This document shows positions 24,274 through 33,100 of a stretch of 64,000 bases of DNA, in pieces. Position 1 is the stretch's first letter. Each line of letters begins with the position of its first letter. Under the pieces are notes generated by a model, which did no database searches, was not told the DNA's origin, and saw nothing but the letters and a program-made list of their open reading frames with translations. This stretch comes from JAAUUE01 sp943370025 (GTDB lineage Bacteria; Cyanobacteriota; Cyanobacteriia; Cyanobacteriales; JAAUUE01), in contig CALRPI020000001.1 in assembly GCA_943370025.1 (NCBI GenBank), positions 72,590 to 136,589 on the forward strand. The letters run 5' to 3'. The position numbers were made by a program, and so were the translations under genes.

Positions 24274-25464
24274 ATGCTATCCAAACTGCGAGTTCAACAC
24301 TACAAAAGTCTCTTTGATACTGAAGTTGACCTAGAACCACTAACAGTATTCATTGGACCCAATGGCTCTGGCAAATCAAACATCTGCGAAGCTCTAGCAG
24401 TACTGTCTATCTTCCTAAAAAATCTTGTATTCAATATAGATATAGATGCTAAGAAAGTCATAAATCTTTTTACCTTATCTTTGCAATCTGTAACTAATAA
24501 ACAAGCTAGCCTTAAATCTAAATTCTGGCAAGGAAAGTTAGATTTTATTCTATTTGAAGTTATTACTCCTACCTCTTTGACAGAAACTAATACACTATCA
24601 ACAATATCAGTTAGTATTGATTATCATAATCAACAAGTATCTATTAACCTTCCTAGACACATTAGTCACAATTTAAATAAAATAAGCATTACTGATGATT
24701 CTGTAAGTGGATTAAGGCAATTTCTTATGGGGAGTAAATACTTCAATTCCCCAGTTGAAAATAACCTAAAAAGAGTCAATATTTATGATTTTTCTCCTGT
24801 CAGTTTGTTAAATAATACTCCTTCTGATTTTATGGAAAGATCAGGACAGGGGATTGCCTACGCTTTGGTTGATATTTTACATTCTAATCGTGAGGGTTTC
24901 GATGAATTAGAGGAGCGGTTTCGGCAACTTGTTCCTAATATCAAAAAAATTTTATTGCCTCGTGGAAGTGTTCAGGATGCGAGAAATCTTTCTCTATCGC
25001 CTAGAGATTTTGAAGCTCGTCAAAATACTTTTTCTTTAGAACTAGTTGATAAATATTCAGAGCATCATATTCCAACCTCAGATATATCTGATGGGACTAT
25101 GAGAATATTAGCTTTCTTAACAGCTTTGTACCAAGAAAATACCCCTAGCATTATTTGTTTTGAAGAACTAGAAAATGGCGTTCATCCTTGGTTACTTGGC
25201 AAAATGATGGAGCTATTGAAAATTGTTTCCACAGAAGGAATTACAGGAAAGCCCGTACAGGTTTTAATTACTACCCATTCACCTCTCTTACTAAATTATG
25301 TGGAACCCCATCAAGTCCGGGCTGTTGAATTAGATGAGGAAGGAAAAACTCAGGTTCATGCTTTACCTACTGATTCTGTACGTTTTCAAAAAGCATTAGA
25401 GGCTTATGATGGTTCTCTCGGAGAGCTTTGGTTTACAAACATATTTGGAGGCAATCCCCAATGA
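24274..25464 (+). CDS. AAA family ATPase (OLD/RecF-like, AAA_21)
   Basis: A 396-residue ABC-type ATPase related to OLD and RecF. Motifs are the start KLRVQHYKSLFDTEVDLEPL, Walker A GPNGSGKS (28-35), signature SDGTMRILAFLTALY, Walker B IICFEELENGVHPWLL and the H-loop LITTHSPLLLNYV. No Toprim domain is fused. The stop codon overlaps the start of the next gene (ATGA), which encodes a DUF4276 protein with Toprim-like motifs, so the pair likely works as a split OLD-type system. Such pairs are frequent in defence-rich regions. The base composition is AT-richer than its neighbours. Confidence 0.9.
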   Translation: MLSKLRVQHYKSLFDTEVDLEPLTVFIGPNGSGKSNICEALAVLSIFLKNLVFNIDIDAKKVINLFTLSLQSVTNKQASLKSKFWQGKLDFILFEVITPTSLTETNTLSTISVSIDYHNQQVSINLPRHISHNLNKISITDDSVSGLRQFLMGSKYFNSPVENNLKRVNIYDFSPVSLLNNTPSDFMERSGQGIAYALVDILHSNREGFDELEERFRQLVPNIKKILLPRGSVQDARNLSLSPRDFEARQNTFSLELVDKYSEHHIPTSDISDGTMRILAFLTALYQENTPSIICFEELENGVHPWLLGKMMELLKIVSTEGITGKPVQVLITTHSPLLLNYVEPHQVRAVELDEEGKTQVHALPTDSVRFQKALEAYDGSLGELWFTNIFGGNPQ

Positions 25465-26195
25465 CTCGCCCGATTAAGATTGGGCTAATTGCTGAAGGAC
25501 AGACAGAATTAGGAGCAAGTAGTCCCTTTATTACACCCCAAGATGGGGGAAAAGTTATTGACAAGCAAAAAGAAGGTGCTTTGCATACTTTGATCAGACG
25601 AGAATTGCAGAATACTGGGTTATCTGACTGCGAATTTGTGCATAGACATCCTACGCTAAATGAGCGTAAAAATAGTCAATTAATAGGTGGTCATTCAATT
25701 CTAAATCCAAAATATCTCAATCAAGTTGTAATCGCATGGAAACCGGAAGAAGTGGATTTGATTGTTATTGTAGCTGATGCTGATGCCATCCTAGAAAAAC
25801 GGCAGCGTAAGCTAGAGATCGCTTTACAAACAATTAGAGATTATCATCTAGATCAAGACGAGAAACCAATTAACGATCGCAGTGTCGGAGGATTAGCAAT
25901 TAGGGATTTTGAGGCTTGGTTACTAGCAGATTTTGAGACTGTTTCTAGGATTCTGGGTGAGAAGATTGAACAAATTACAGATTTAGAAAATTTTGCAAAT
26001 TCCAAAGATACTTTAGAAAATGCGATCGCTCAATCATCCTATCGTGCTGAAATGATGGTTAATAAACGTCCGCTTCAGATTAAATGGGATTTAGCTTTTG
26101 AGATTGATCTGACTATTCTAAAATCCTCTTGTCCACAGGGTTATGGCGCATTTGCCCATAAATTAGCTCTAGTAGTCGAATCAATGATTAGATAA
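25461..26195 (+). CDS. DUF4276 protein with Toprim-like acidic motifs
   Basis: A 244-residue protein starting MTRPIKIGLIAEGQTELGAS; the start at 25461 overlaps the ATPase stop (ATGA). Visible acidic motifs are E12-G-x-T-E16 after the first strand, DLIVIVADADA with D106 and D108 after a later strand, and GGLAIRDFEAWLLAD. This order (E, then DxD) is that of Toprim nuclease domains, and DUF4276 has been proposed to be Toprim-like. I infer it supplies the nuclease part for the ATPase upstream. The target is unknown. Confidence 0.88.
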   Translation: MTRPIKIGLIAEGQTELGASSPFITPQDGGKVIDKQKEGALHTLIRRELQNTGLSDCEFVHRHPTLNERKNSQLIGGHSILNPKYLNQVVIAWKPEEVDLIVIVADADAILEKRQRKLEIALQTIRDYHLDQDEKPINDRSVGGLAIRDFEAWLLADFETVSRILGEKIEQITDLENFANSKDTLENAIAQSSYRAEMMVNKRPLQIKWDLAFEIDLTILKSSCPQGYGAFAHKLALVVESMIR

Positions 26196-26218
26196 AGTGG
26201 GGGTTTCTAGTGTTTTAG

Positions 26219-27550
26219 CTAAAGTTGCCGTAGAATCTCTGCTAAGGTGCTGATTAATCGATCGATCTGAGGCTTCTCAATAATTAAAGGGGGAGAAAGG
26301 GCAATAATATCCCCGGTGGTGCGGACTAAAATTCCGGCTTCGTAAGCACGGAGGAAACAATCAAAAGCTCTGGCAGTGGGTTTGCCGGGAATGGGTTCTA
26401 GCTCGATCGCCCCAATCAAACCCAGATTCCGCACATCAATCACGTAGGGCAAACCCTTCAGGGAATGTACCGCCTCTGCCCAGTAGGGAGCTAAATCAGC
26501 GGCTCTGGCAAAAAGATTTTCCTGTTCATAGATATCTAGGGTCGCCATGGCGGCAGCACAAGCCACGGGATGTCCAGAATAGGTATAGCCATGAAAAAGC
26601 TCGATCGCATTCTCATCCCCATTCATAAACGCCTGATGGATTTCTTCCCGGACAACTACCGCCCCCATGGGCACAGAAGCATTAGTAATTCCCTTCGCTA
26701 GACAAACCAGATCTGGGACAACCCCAAAGTAATCTGTCGCAAAAGCCGAACCCAGCCGCCCAAAACCAGTAATTACCTCATCAAAAATCAATAAAATGCC
26801 GTACTTATCACAGATCTGCCGCAATTTTTGTAGATAACCAACTGGGGGAATTAACACCCCGGTGGATCCTGCCACTGGCTCTACAATCACCGCCGCAATA
26901 TTCGAGGCATCATGGAGGGCAACAATCCTCTCTAGCTCATCAGCCAAGTGCGCCCCCCACTGGGGCTGCCCTTGGGAAAATGCATTATGTTCTAAATCAT
27001 GGGTATGGGGCAGATGATCTACCCCGACTAATAAGCTGCCAAAAAATTTCCGCACTGTGGGAATTCCCCCCACAGACATACCGCCAAAACCCACACCATG
27101 GTAGCCCCGCTCCCTGCCAATCAGCCGCTGCCGTGTGCCATTACCCTTAACTCGATGGTAAGCAAGGGCAATTTTCAGAGCAGAATCGACTGCTTCTGAG
27201 CCGGAGTTAGTCAAGAAGACGTGGTTTAGATCACCGGGGAGCATTTTTGCTAGCCGGGTAGCTAAGTTAAAGGCGATCGGATGTCCCATCTGAAAGGCTG
27301 GAGCATAGTCCATTTGACTCATCTGGGTAGTCACTGCCTGAATGATTTCTTTCCTGCCATGACCAGCATTCACACACCATAGTCCCGCTGTCCCATCTAA
27401 TACCTGCCGCCCGTCGGCTGTGGTATAGTACATCCCTTCAGCAGCCACCATCAGCCGGGGATTTGCCTTAAATTGCCGATTTGCCGTAAAAGGCATCCAA
27501 AATGCTTCTAAATCAGCGGGATTATTAGTAGAAATGGTGGAGTCAAGCAT
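26219..27550 (-). CDS. Class III aminotransferase (omega-amino acid:pyruvate type)
   Basis: A 443-residue PLP enzyme of the class III group. Motifs are NSGSEAVDSALKIA for phosphate binding, YHGVGFGGMSVGG, the Asp-containing ILLIFDEVITGFGRLG, the catalytic lysine in CLAKGITNASVPMG, and YTYSGHPVACAAAMATL. The start FWMPFTANRQFKANPR and the overall layout match omega-amino acid--pyruvate transaminases (beta-alanine type). The pathway here is uncertain because no partner genes are adjacent. Confidence 0.92.
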   Translation of the reverse strand: MLDSTISTNNPADLEAFWMPFTANRQFKANPRLMVAAEGMYYTTADGRQVLDGTAGLWCVNAGHGRKEIIQAVTTQMSQMDYAPAFQMGHPIAFNLATRLAKMLPGDLNHVFLTNSGSEAVDSALKIALAYHRVKGNGTRQRLIGRERGYHGVGFGGMSVGGIPTVRKFFGSLLVGVDHLPHTHDLEHNAFSQGQPQWGAHLADELERIVALHDASNIAAVIVEPVAGSTGVLIPPVGYLQKLRQICDKYGILLIFDEVITGFGRLGSAFATDYFGVVPDLVCLAKGITNASVPMGAVVVREEIHQAFMNGDENAIELFHGYTYSGHPVACAAAMATLDIYEQENLFARAADLAPYWAEAVHSLKGLPYVIDVRNLGLIGAIELEPIPGKPTARAFDCFLRAYEAGILVRTTGDIIALSPPLIIEKPQIDRLISTLAEILRQL

Positions 27551-27770
27551 AATCAGTTATCAGTTATCAGTTACTTGTGCTGAGCGAAGTCGAAGCATCA
27601 GTTATTTGTGCTGAGTAGTTCGACAGGCTCACTGTAAGACTTATCGAAGCATCAGTTACCAGTTACCAGTTATCAGTCACCAATGACTTTAACTGCTGAT
27701 ATTTTATGTTAACTGTTAATCTTTAACTAATCACTCTTTACTGTTCACTGCTAACTGTTAACTGTTTGTT
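27551..27770. repeat. Tandem heptamer (STRR) region with embedded GAGCGAAGTCGAAG words
   Basis: Repeated CAGTTAT/CAGTTAC units (27553-27575, 27650-27680), then AACTGTTAA-type units (27709-27768). Between them are two GTGCTGAG words, one with the GAGCGAAGTCGAAGC sequence found in other repeats here. It separates the aminotransferase start from the stop of the next minus-strand gene. The words are the complements of those at 4473-4546. Confidence 0.75.
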
Positions 27771-28354
27771 TGTTCCATTTCTTGCAATGCCGCCTTGGCG
27801 ATCGCCAAACTCCATCGAGCTTGCTCCACCGAGGATAAATTTTCCCAAACTCCAGTGAAGGTATGTTCTTCTGCTTCATTGCCCCGCATGGCATAGGCAA
27901 GGGGACGAGCTAAGACTTGTAGATCTTCCTCTGACCATTGGCTGAGGAGAGATTGAACACAATTTACTAGTTTGTCTTGGAGGGAATAGCCTTGCTGATG
28001 GATTTCTTGGGCAGTAGTGGCGATCGCCTCCAACCAAGCACTGGGGACTCCCCGGAAGCGATCGATCAACCCTTGTTTCATAATCTCTGCCTGAGCTAGG
28101 GATTGCCAACATTGGTCTAGATGACTAAATAGAGAGGCTGATTTAGTCTCCAATTCTGCTGCTGCCAAAATATTATCGAGGGAAAAATCTTCCTGTTGCT
28201 GGGCAAAATAGTCCTCTGTTTCTGTTTGAGATGGCTCCCAAGGATAAATGGTTGCTTCTGATTCCATAACTGTGATCAGAAAGTCCTTCTGTACTTGAGT
28301 TAGTGGATCGATGCCGTCTGAATTTTGATTATCTATGAATGGCTGCCTTGCCAT
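27758..28354 (-). CDS. Conserved hypothetical protein
   Basis: A 198-residue soluble, mostly helical protein (DPLTQVQKDFLITVMESEATIYPWEP near the start, then long Leu/Ala/Gln-rich helices). It has the look of a conserved cyanobacterial protein, but I recognise no domain. Its stop lies within the tandem repeat region at 27551-27770. An antisense or alternate-frame ORF inside it is a shadow. Confidence 0.6.
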   Translation of the reverse strand: MARQPFIDNQNSDGIDPLTQVQKDFLITVMESEATIYPWEPSQTETEDYFAQQQEDFSLDNILAAAELETKSASLFSHLDQCWQSLAQAEIMKQGLIDRFRGVPSAWLEAIATTAQEIHQQGYSLQDKLVNCVQSLLSQWSEEDLQVLARPLAYAMRGNEAEEHTFTGVWENLSSVEQARWSLAIAKAALQEMEQTNS

Positions 28355-28500
28355 AGTCCTAAACCCCCATAAACTTTTTACTGTAACTTGACTCTAACTT
28401 GCTGTAACTGGCTTTAACTTAATGCTTTAACCCAAGCAAAATAACCTACAAGAGCTAATTAGCGAGTTCCGCATAAATGAAAAAATCTGATTCCCCAAGG

Positions 28501-28707
28501 CTAATTGTCAGAATGCTGTAGGGATTGGCGATAGTTTTTGACGGCTTGAGTTTGTCGATCAATTTGGATGAAACTGATAAATAATTCAGGGTCTAGGTCT
28601 GGCAACAGGAGACTGCGATCGCTCCCCTTGATGCCATAGAGGGTAACTCTCTGCTCGGCGGCTGTCTCTAAGGTTGTGGGGTCAAGGAGAAGCATTGGTG
28701 TCACCAT
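28501..28707 (-). CDS. Small hypothetical protein
   Basis: A reading frame of 68 residues if started at ATG 28707 (MVTPMLLLDPTTLETAAEQR ... IQIDRQTQAVKNYRQSLQ). The open frame reaches up to 28860 inside ndk, but the region 28753-28806 consists of two GTGGGCATTGCCCAC palindromes, so the upstream part is unlikely to be coding. No family recognised. It could be co-transcribed from ndk. Confidence 0.4.
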   Translation of the reverse strand: MVTPMLLLDPTTLETAAEQRVTLYGIKGSDRSLLLPDLDPELFISFIQIDRQTQAVKNYRQSLQHSDN

Positions 28708-28752
28708 CCCGCATAGATTAAGGATAGATTTATCATAAAGCAATTTTTCAAT

Positions 28753-28806
28753 TAGGGTGGGCATTGCCCACCTTGAACTAGGGCTAATAAGGTGGGCATT
28801 GCCCAC
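28753..28806. repeat. Two tandem GTGGGCATTGCCCAC palindromes
   Basis: Two copies of the palindromic word GTGGGCATTGCCCACC, about 40 bases apart, downstream of ndk. The same word occurs in the chlL spacer at 60350 and 60461 in both orientations. It could form hairpins in the transcript. Confidence 0.7.
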
Positions 28807-28823
28807 CCTACAAAATAGATCAT

Positions 28824-29273
28824 CTATTCGTAAAGCCAAGGACTGGCGACGGGTTGCCAAGTTACTAATTCTTCGGGGGTAAACCAGAGGGCGATTTCGG
28901 TTTGGGCAGTTTCGATCGCATCAGAGCCGTGGATCAGGTTCCGCCCAATGCTGACTCCATAATCTCCCCGAATGGTTCCCAATTCCGCCGTCAAGGGGTT
29001 GGTGGCACCAATAATTTTCCGAGCCGCCGCAACTACACCATCGCCTTCCCAAACCATAGCGACTACCGGAGCAGAGGTAATAAATTCTACTAAGCCACCA
29101 AAGAAGGGTCTTTCTTTATGCACGTCGTAGTGCTTGGCTGCTAGTTCTTTGCTAACACTCATAAACTTCATCCCCACTAGGGTGAAACCCTTGGTTTCAA
29201 AGCGTTTAACAATATCGCCTACTAGTCCACGTTGGACTCCATCGGGTTTGATCGCAATAAATGTCCTTTCCAA
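28824..29273 (-). CDS. ndk: Nucleoside diphosphate kinase
   Basis: A 149-residue NDK that balances nucleoside triphosphate pools by phosphotransfer through a histidine. The motifs are clear: MERTFIAIKPDGVQRGLVGD at the start, GATNPLTAELGTIRGDYG, and the active-site histidine in GRNLIHGSDAIETAQTEI. The length and every block are normal. It stands alone on the minus strand, with a small ORF downstream. Confidence 0.98.
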   Translation of the reverse strand: MERTFIAIKPDGVQRGLVGDIVKRFETKGFTLVGMKFMSVSKELAAKHYDVHKERPFFGGLVEFITSAPVVAMVWEGDGVVAAARKIIGATNPLTAELGTIRGDYGVSIGRNLIHGSDAIETAQTEIALWFTPEELVTWQPVASPWLYE

Positions 29274-29398
29274 AATAAGCTCCTGAATAGTTAGTAATTA
29301 ATATCAACAATACTTTACCAAGAAATTACCTAGGATTAATCGCTAATTGCGAGTCTATAATCATGTTCATAGCTTGCAGATCCCTTCCTAACCCCAAA

Positions 29399-29487
29399 TC
29401 AAAAAAGGGTGAAACCTTTTTTGATTTAAATCCTTACACAGTAAGCTACTCAAAATCTTATTTTTACCAAGCATTTTGCAAAATGGT
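29399..29487. repeat. Family D element, copy 2
   Basis: Starts with hairpin TCAAAAAAGGGTGAAACC / TTTTTTGA and continues AAGCTACTCAAAATCTTATT and CATTTTGCAAAAT. It parallels 13318-13408. It lies in the 5' region of the gene at 29504, ending 17 bases before its ATG, so it may affect that gene's expression. Confidence 0.65.
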
Positions 29488-29503
29488 GTAAGCAGGAGAG
29501 TCT

Positions 29504-30112
29504 ATGGATGAGGTTTATACTACCCAAGAATTAATTGACATCCTTCGGCGGGAGAGGTTGGCTTGTGTGAGGGGGGAGCGGTTAAATTTGGCAGTGGGTT
29601 ATTCGGGGCATCAGGTGATCGATCGCTTTGTCGACCCTCAAGCGATCCAAAAATTCACTGCCTATCAAGATTTCAAAGCCACGATCCATCGCTACCAAAA
29701 ACAACACCAAGTATCCGGGATTCTCTGGCACAATTTAACGATCGATAACCAGACTCTCCACTATCCGGCAGTCCATGAAAATTTGATCGCCCTCCAGACG
29801 GATCTGCAAATTCTCCAGCAGGCAAAAACTGCGGTGGTGGAGTTTTGGCACCGGGCAACTCAGGAGATGGATTTTTATCTAAGTGTCTGCCACGGCAAGG
29901 ACTATCAACAAATTAGCCCTTTCAGTATGGGGGAGATGATTAAGCATAGTCAGTGGGCGACGATCTGGAAGTGGGAGAATGTGCATTTCAAGGAGATTAT
30001 TCTCCAGTTGGGATTATCGGCGATCGAGCTGGTCGATCGTCCCCCAGAAAATCTCCACCTCGCCACCGAAGATATCCATGCCGTGAATCCCGGTAGCAAG
30101 CCGATCGGTTAA
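29504..30112 (+). CDS. Conserved hypothetical protein
   Basis: A 202-residue soluble protein starting MDEVYTTQELIDILRRERLA. The segments RLNLAVGYSGHQVIDRFVD, ISPFSMGEMIKHSQWATIWKWENVHFK and a C-terminal TEDIHAVNPGSK look conserved and are rich in aromatic residues. I recognise no named domain; it appears to be a cyanobacteria-restricted protein. A hairpin at 30135-30176 follows it. The start has AGGAGAG upstream, a good ribosome binding site. Confidence 0.6.
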   Translation: MDEVYTTQELIDILRRERLACVRGERLNLAVGYSGHQVIDRFVDPQAIQKFTAYQDFKATIHRYQKQHQVSGILWHNLTIDNQTLHYPAVHENLIALQTDLQILQQAKTAVVEFWHRATQEMDFYLSVCHGKDYQQISPFSMGEMIKHSQWATIWKWENVHFKEIILQLGLSAIELVDRPPENLHLATEDIHAVNPGSKPIG

Positions 30113-30134
30113 TTAATCACCAAATGCCAGTTTG

Positions 30135-30176
30135 GGATTTTTGAGGGCTTCGACTACATTCAGTCCTCAAAAATCC
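30135..30176. terminator. Hairpin between convergent genes
   Basis: GGATTTTTGAGG (30135-30146) pairs exactly with CCTCAAAAATCC (30165-30176). The loop contains GCTTCGACTACATTCAG, a variant of the word found in other repeats. It separates the ends of the 29504 gene and the CHAT gene and may act as a bidirectional terminator. Confidence 0.5.
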
Positions 30177-30185
30177 GAATTCACA

Positions 30186-33100
30186 TTACCAAGGATTACC
30201 CACCAAAGTGAAAGCACTCCAATAGTAGGGATGGCTAACCCGCAGATCCCCTAATTCCTTGAGCTCCTCGGTTAGCCGAATTAATCCATTCGCCGTCACC
30301 AAGTTGCCATTCTCTAGACGAACTTCTCCCCGAATCATGGCTAACTGTGCCTGTCGTAATGCCTCTGCCTTGGTTGTTGTCACCTGTAGCTGCTGATAGA
30401 ATTTAGTCATAAGTCCTAAAGTTGCCGCATCATTGACTTCCCACAAACTGGCTAGGGCAGTCCTCACCCCAGCATTAATCGCCAAGCTAGCAAACCCTAA
30501 CTCGGCATCTCGATCGCCCAAGGCTGTTTGACAGGCACTGAGAACCAATAAATCCACTGGAGGATTGCCCCAATTTAGTTGACCAAGCTGATCTAAAGTT
30601 AGTCGCCGATCCCAAAGTTGAATGTAGGAATTTGATCGATCGCCCGGAGTGAAGGCGGCATGGGTAGCCAGATGAATCATCCGAAATGGTGTAGTTTGTC
30701 TTTGCTGGAGCAAGTTATCAAAGGTAAAGCGATCGTTCAAAAACTCCGAACCCTGCCATAGTTGACTCACCGTATTAACTTCCAAAGAAACCGCTGGCAA
30801 AGGACTTAAGCCAGAGCTGGTAAAAGTAGTTGCCCCCATTGCCAAAACCTGCGAACCATCGAGAGGATTATAGGTTGGAGGGGTGAGATTTAAAGAAGGC
30901 ATTAAACCAACGCTATAGCGTTCCACAATAAATCCATTGCCATCGTGCATGGCGGCGAGGGGGATCGATCGCAGTCCCGTATCCATCAAAAATACTAAAT
31001 TATTAACTCCCCGTGCTTGTAATTCATCTTCTAAGGAAGCCATTAGCCATTGATATATTTGCCTAGAAGGACGCAGAAAGCCACGAGAACTTCGCACGTT
31101 AGTTACTTCTGATCTAAACTCATTGGCGACTAGTAAAACTTGACGGCGGCTCAGTCCGGGAAATTGAACTTGAATTGGTTTTCCTTCCCCAGTAATCACA
31201 ATAACTTCGAGGAAATCACTATTAGCCGCCTGCCGGTTAGCTTGCCCCGCAAGGAACGCACTATTAAAATTATTTGTGCCATTTTGAGGAGCAAAGAAAA
31301 CATAAACAAGAGCAGGTGTCACCCCTGTTAGTTCAGTAATCCGTTTTAGCTTAGATTGAGTTTCTTGTAAACTATATTCACTATCTGCTTGTTGCCTAGA
31401 GAAATTGGGATTTTGCTGGTTATTAGCCGTAATTTGAGCAGGGTTCCCATTCCCTAAATTAGTAGTTGATTGACCATTAGGCGTAACTACAGAAGGATTA
31501 TCACCAGAGGGGCTAGAACCTTGTCGATCGCCATTATTTGTTGATGGGGGAGTTATACCTAAATACTGCTGAATATCACCCTGAAAAGTGCCTTCTAATC
31601 TGCTTAATCTTGCTTCTAAATCTACACTATCAAGCTCGGTTACTAGGGCTAAGGTATCTGCCAGAGATTCTCTATTGAGAGCAGAAAAATTTTCCTCGAT
31701 CGATCGTTCCACTGGAGGAGCAGGTAATTGTAACCTAGCTTGATTATCAGGACTAGGCTGAGAATTTAGTTGAGGGCTAGGTTGAGGATTTAGTTGAGGG
31801 CTAGGTTGAGGACTTGGTACAGGAACTACTGGGGCAGGAGTAGGCAATATAGCTACTGGAGTAACAGTCGGAGGCACAAGAGGCAATGATGGCAAAGGGT
31901 TTGGCAACTCTATCGTCGGCAAGATTTCTGGTGCTGGCGGTGTCCCCACCACTACTGGAGTCGGGGTTGCAGGAGCCGCAGGGTTGGCTAGTAATTGGAG
32001 AAGAGCCAAATCAATAGTAGGGGTAGCTACGGGAAGAGTGGTTCTAATGCTGATATTAGTCCCATAGTTATTGATCGCAGGGGGAACAGGCACAGTAGTA
32101 TTGATTAAGGTATTTGCACCAGCCCCACTAGTGATAGCCCGAAATGTCCCATTATTAGTAGCGTTAGTAACTAAAAAAGGAGTAATAACCCCACCGCCAT
32201 GAGTAATGGTAATTGCTCCACCTCCAGCACCTCCTTGGGTAGTGATACTAGCTTGAGTAGCATCTCTCGCTGCAAAATCTCCAGTAGCGAAAAACAAATT
32301 ACCCGCATTGATAGTAACGCTTCCCCCCGTACCAGCACCCCCTGTGAGAGACTCAGCACTAATAAAATTTGCACTGATATTACCATTAAGTGCAGTTAAA
32401 CCAATAGCCCCGGCATTTCCTGAGTTGCTATCAGAAAATAAATTTCCTGCGCTAATATTTCCCCCAGCAGTTAAATTAATTACCGCACCAGCATTAGAAC
32501 CCGCAGTCCCAGAATCTATGTCCGCTCCAGTAGAGATAATATTGCCCCCAGCAGTTAGATTGATCGCCCCAGCAGTTCCTGTTGTCGCAGCCCGTGAAAA
32601 TAACAATGTATTTACAGTAATATTGCCCCCAGCAGTTAGAGTAATAGCTCCACCAGTTCCAGAGGCAGTAGTAGTATTTGCTCTTGCCGTAATATCTCCG
32701 CCAGCATTTATCGTCACAGCCCCAGCAATAGCCAAAATACTACTAGAATTAATTCCTGCCAGAACAACATTGCCACTAGCAGCATTTAGATTGACTAGCC
32801 CGCCATTCCCGCTATTACTGCCAGAAGCTAAAGCCCCTGTAGTAATATTGCCCCCCGTAGAGGTTAGATTAACACTACCACCATTGCCACTAAAGCTACC
32901 AGAGTCTAAGTTTCCGATTAAAATATTACCACTAGTCGCATTCAAGGTGATATTGCCCCCATTTCTCAAGGGTGTAAGTATTGATGTCCTGAGATTTCCG
33001 GTAGTAATGTTTGCTGCCGTAATGCTTAAATCTCTACCATCAGCCCGGATATTATTTCCCGCACTATTAAATGCTCCCCCAGCCGTAAAGGAAATAGCCC

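Noticed and set aside
32700..33000. Regularly repeated short words, reminiscent of a CRISPR array
   Set aside because: They are in-frame codon repeats of the beta-helix domain (GNITLTAGG-like) with irregular spacing; no identical repeats with unique spacers.
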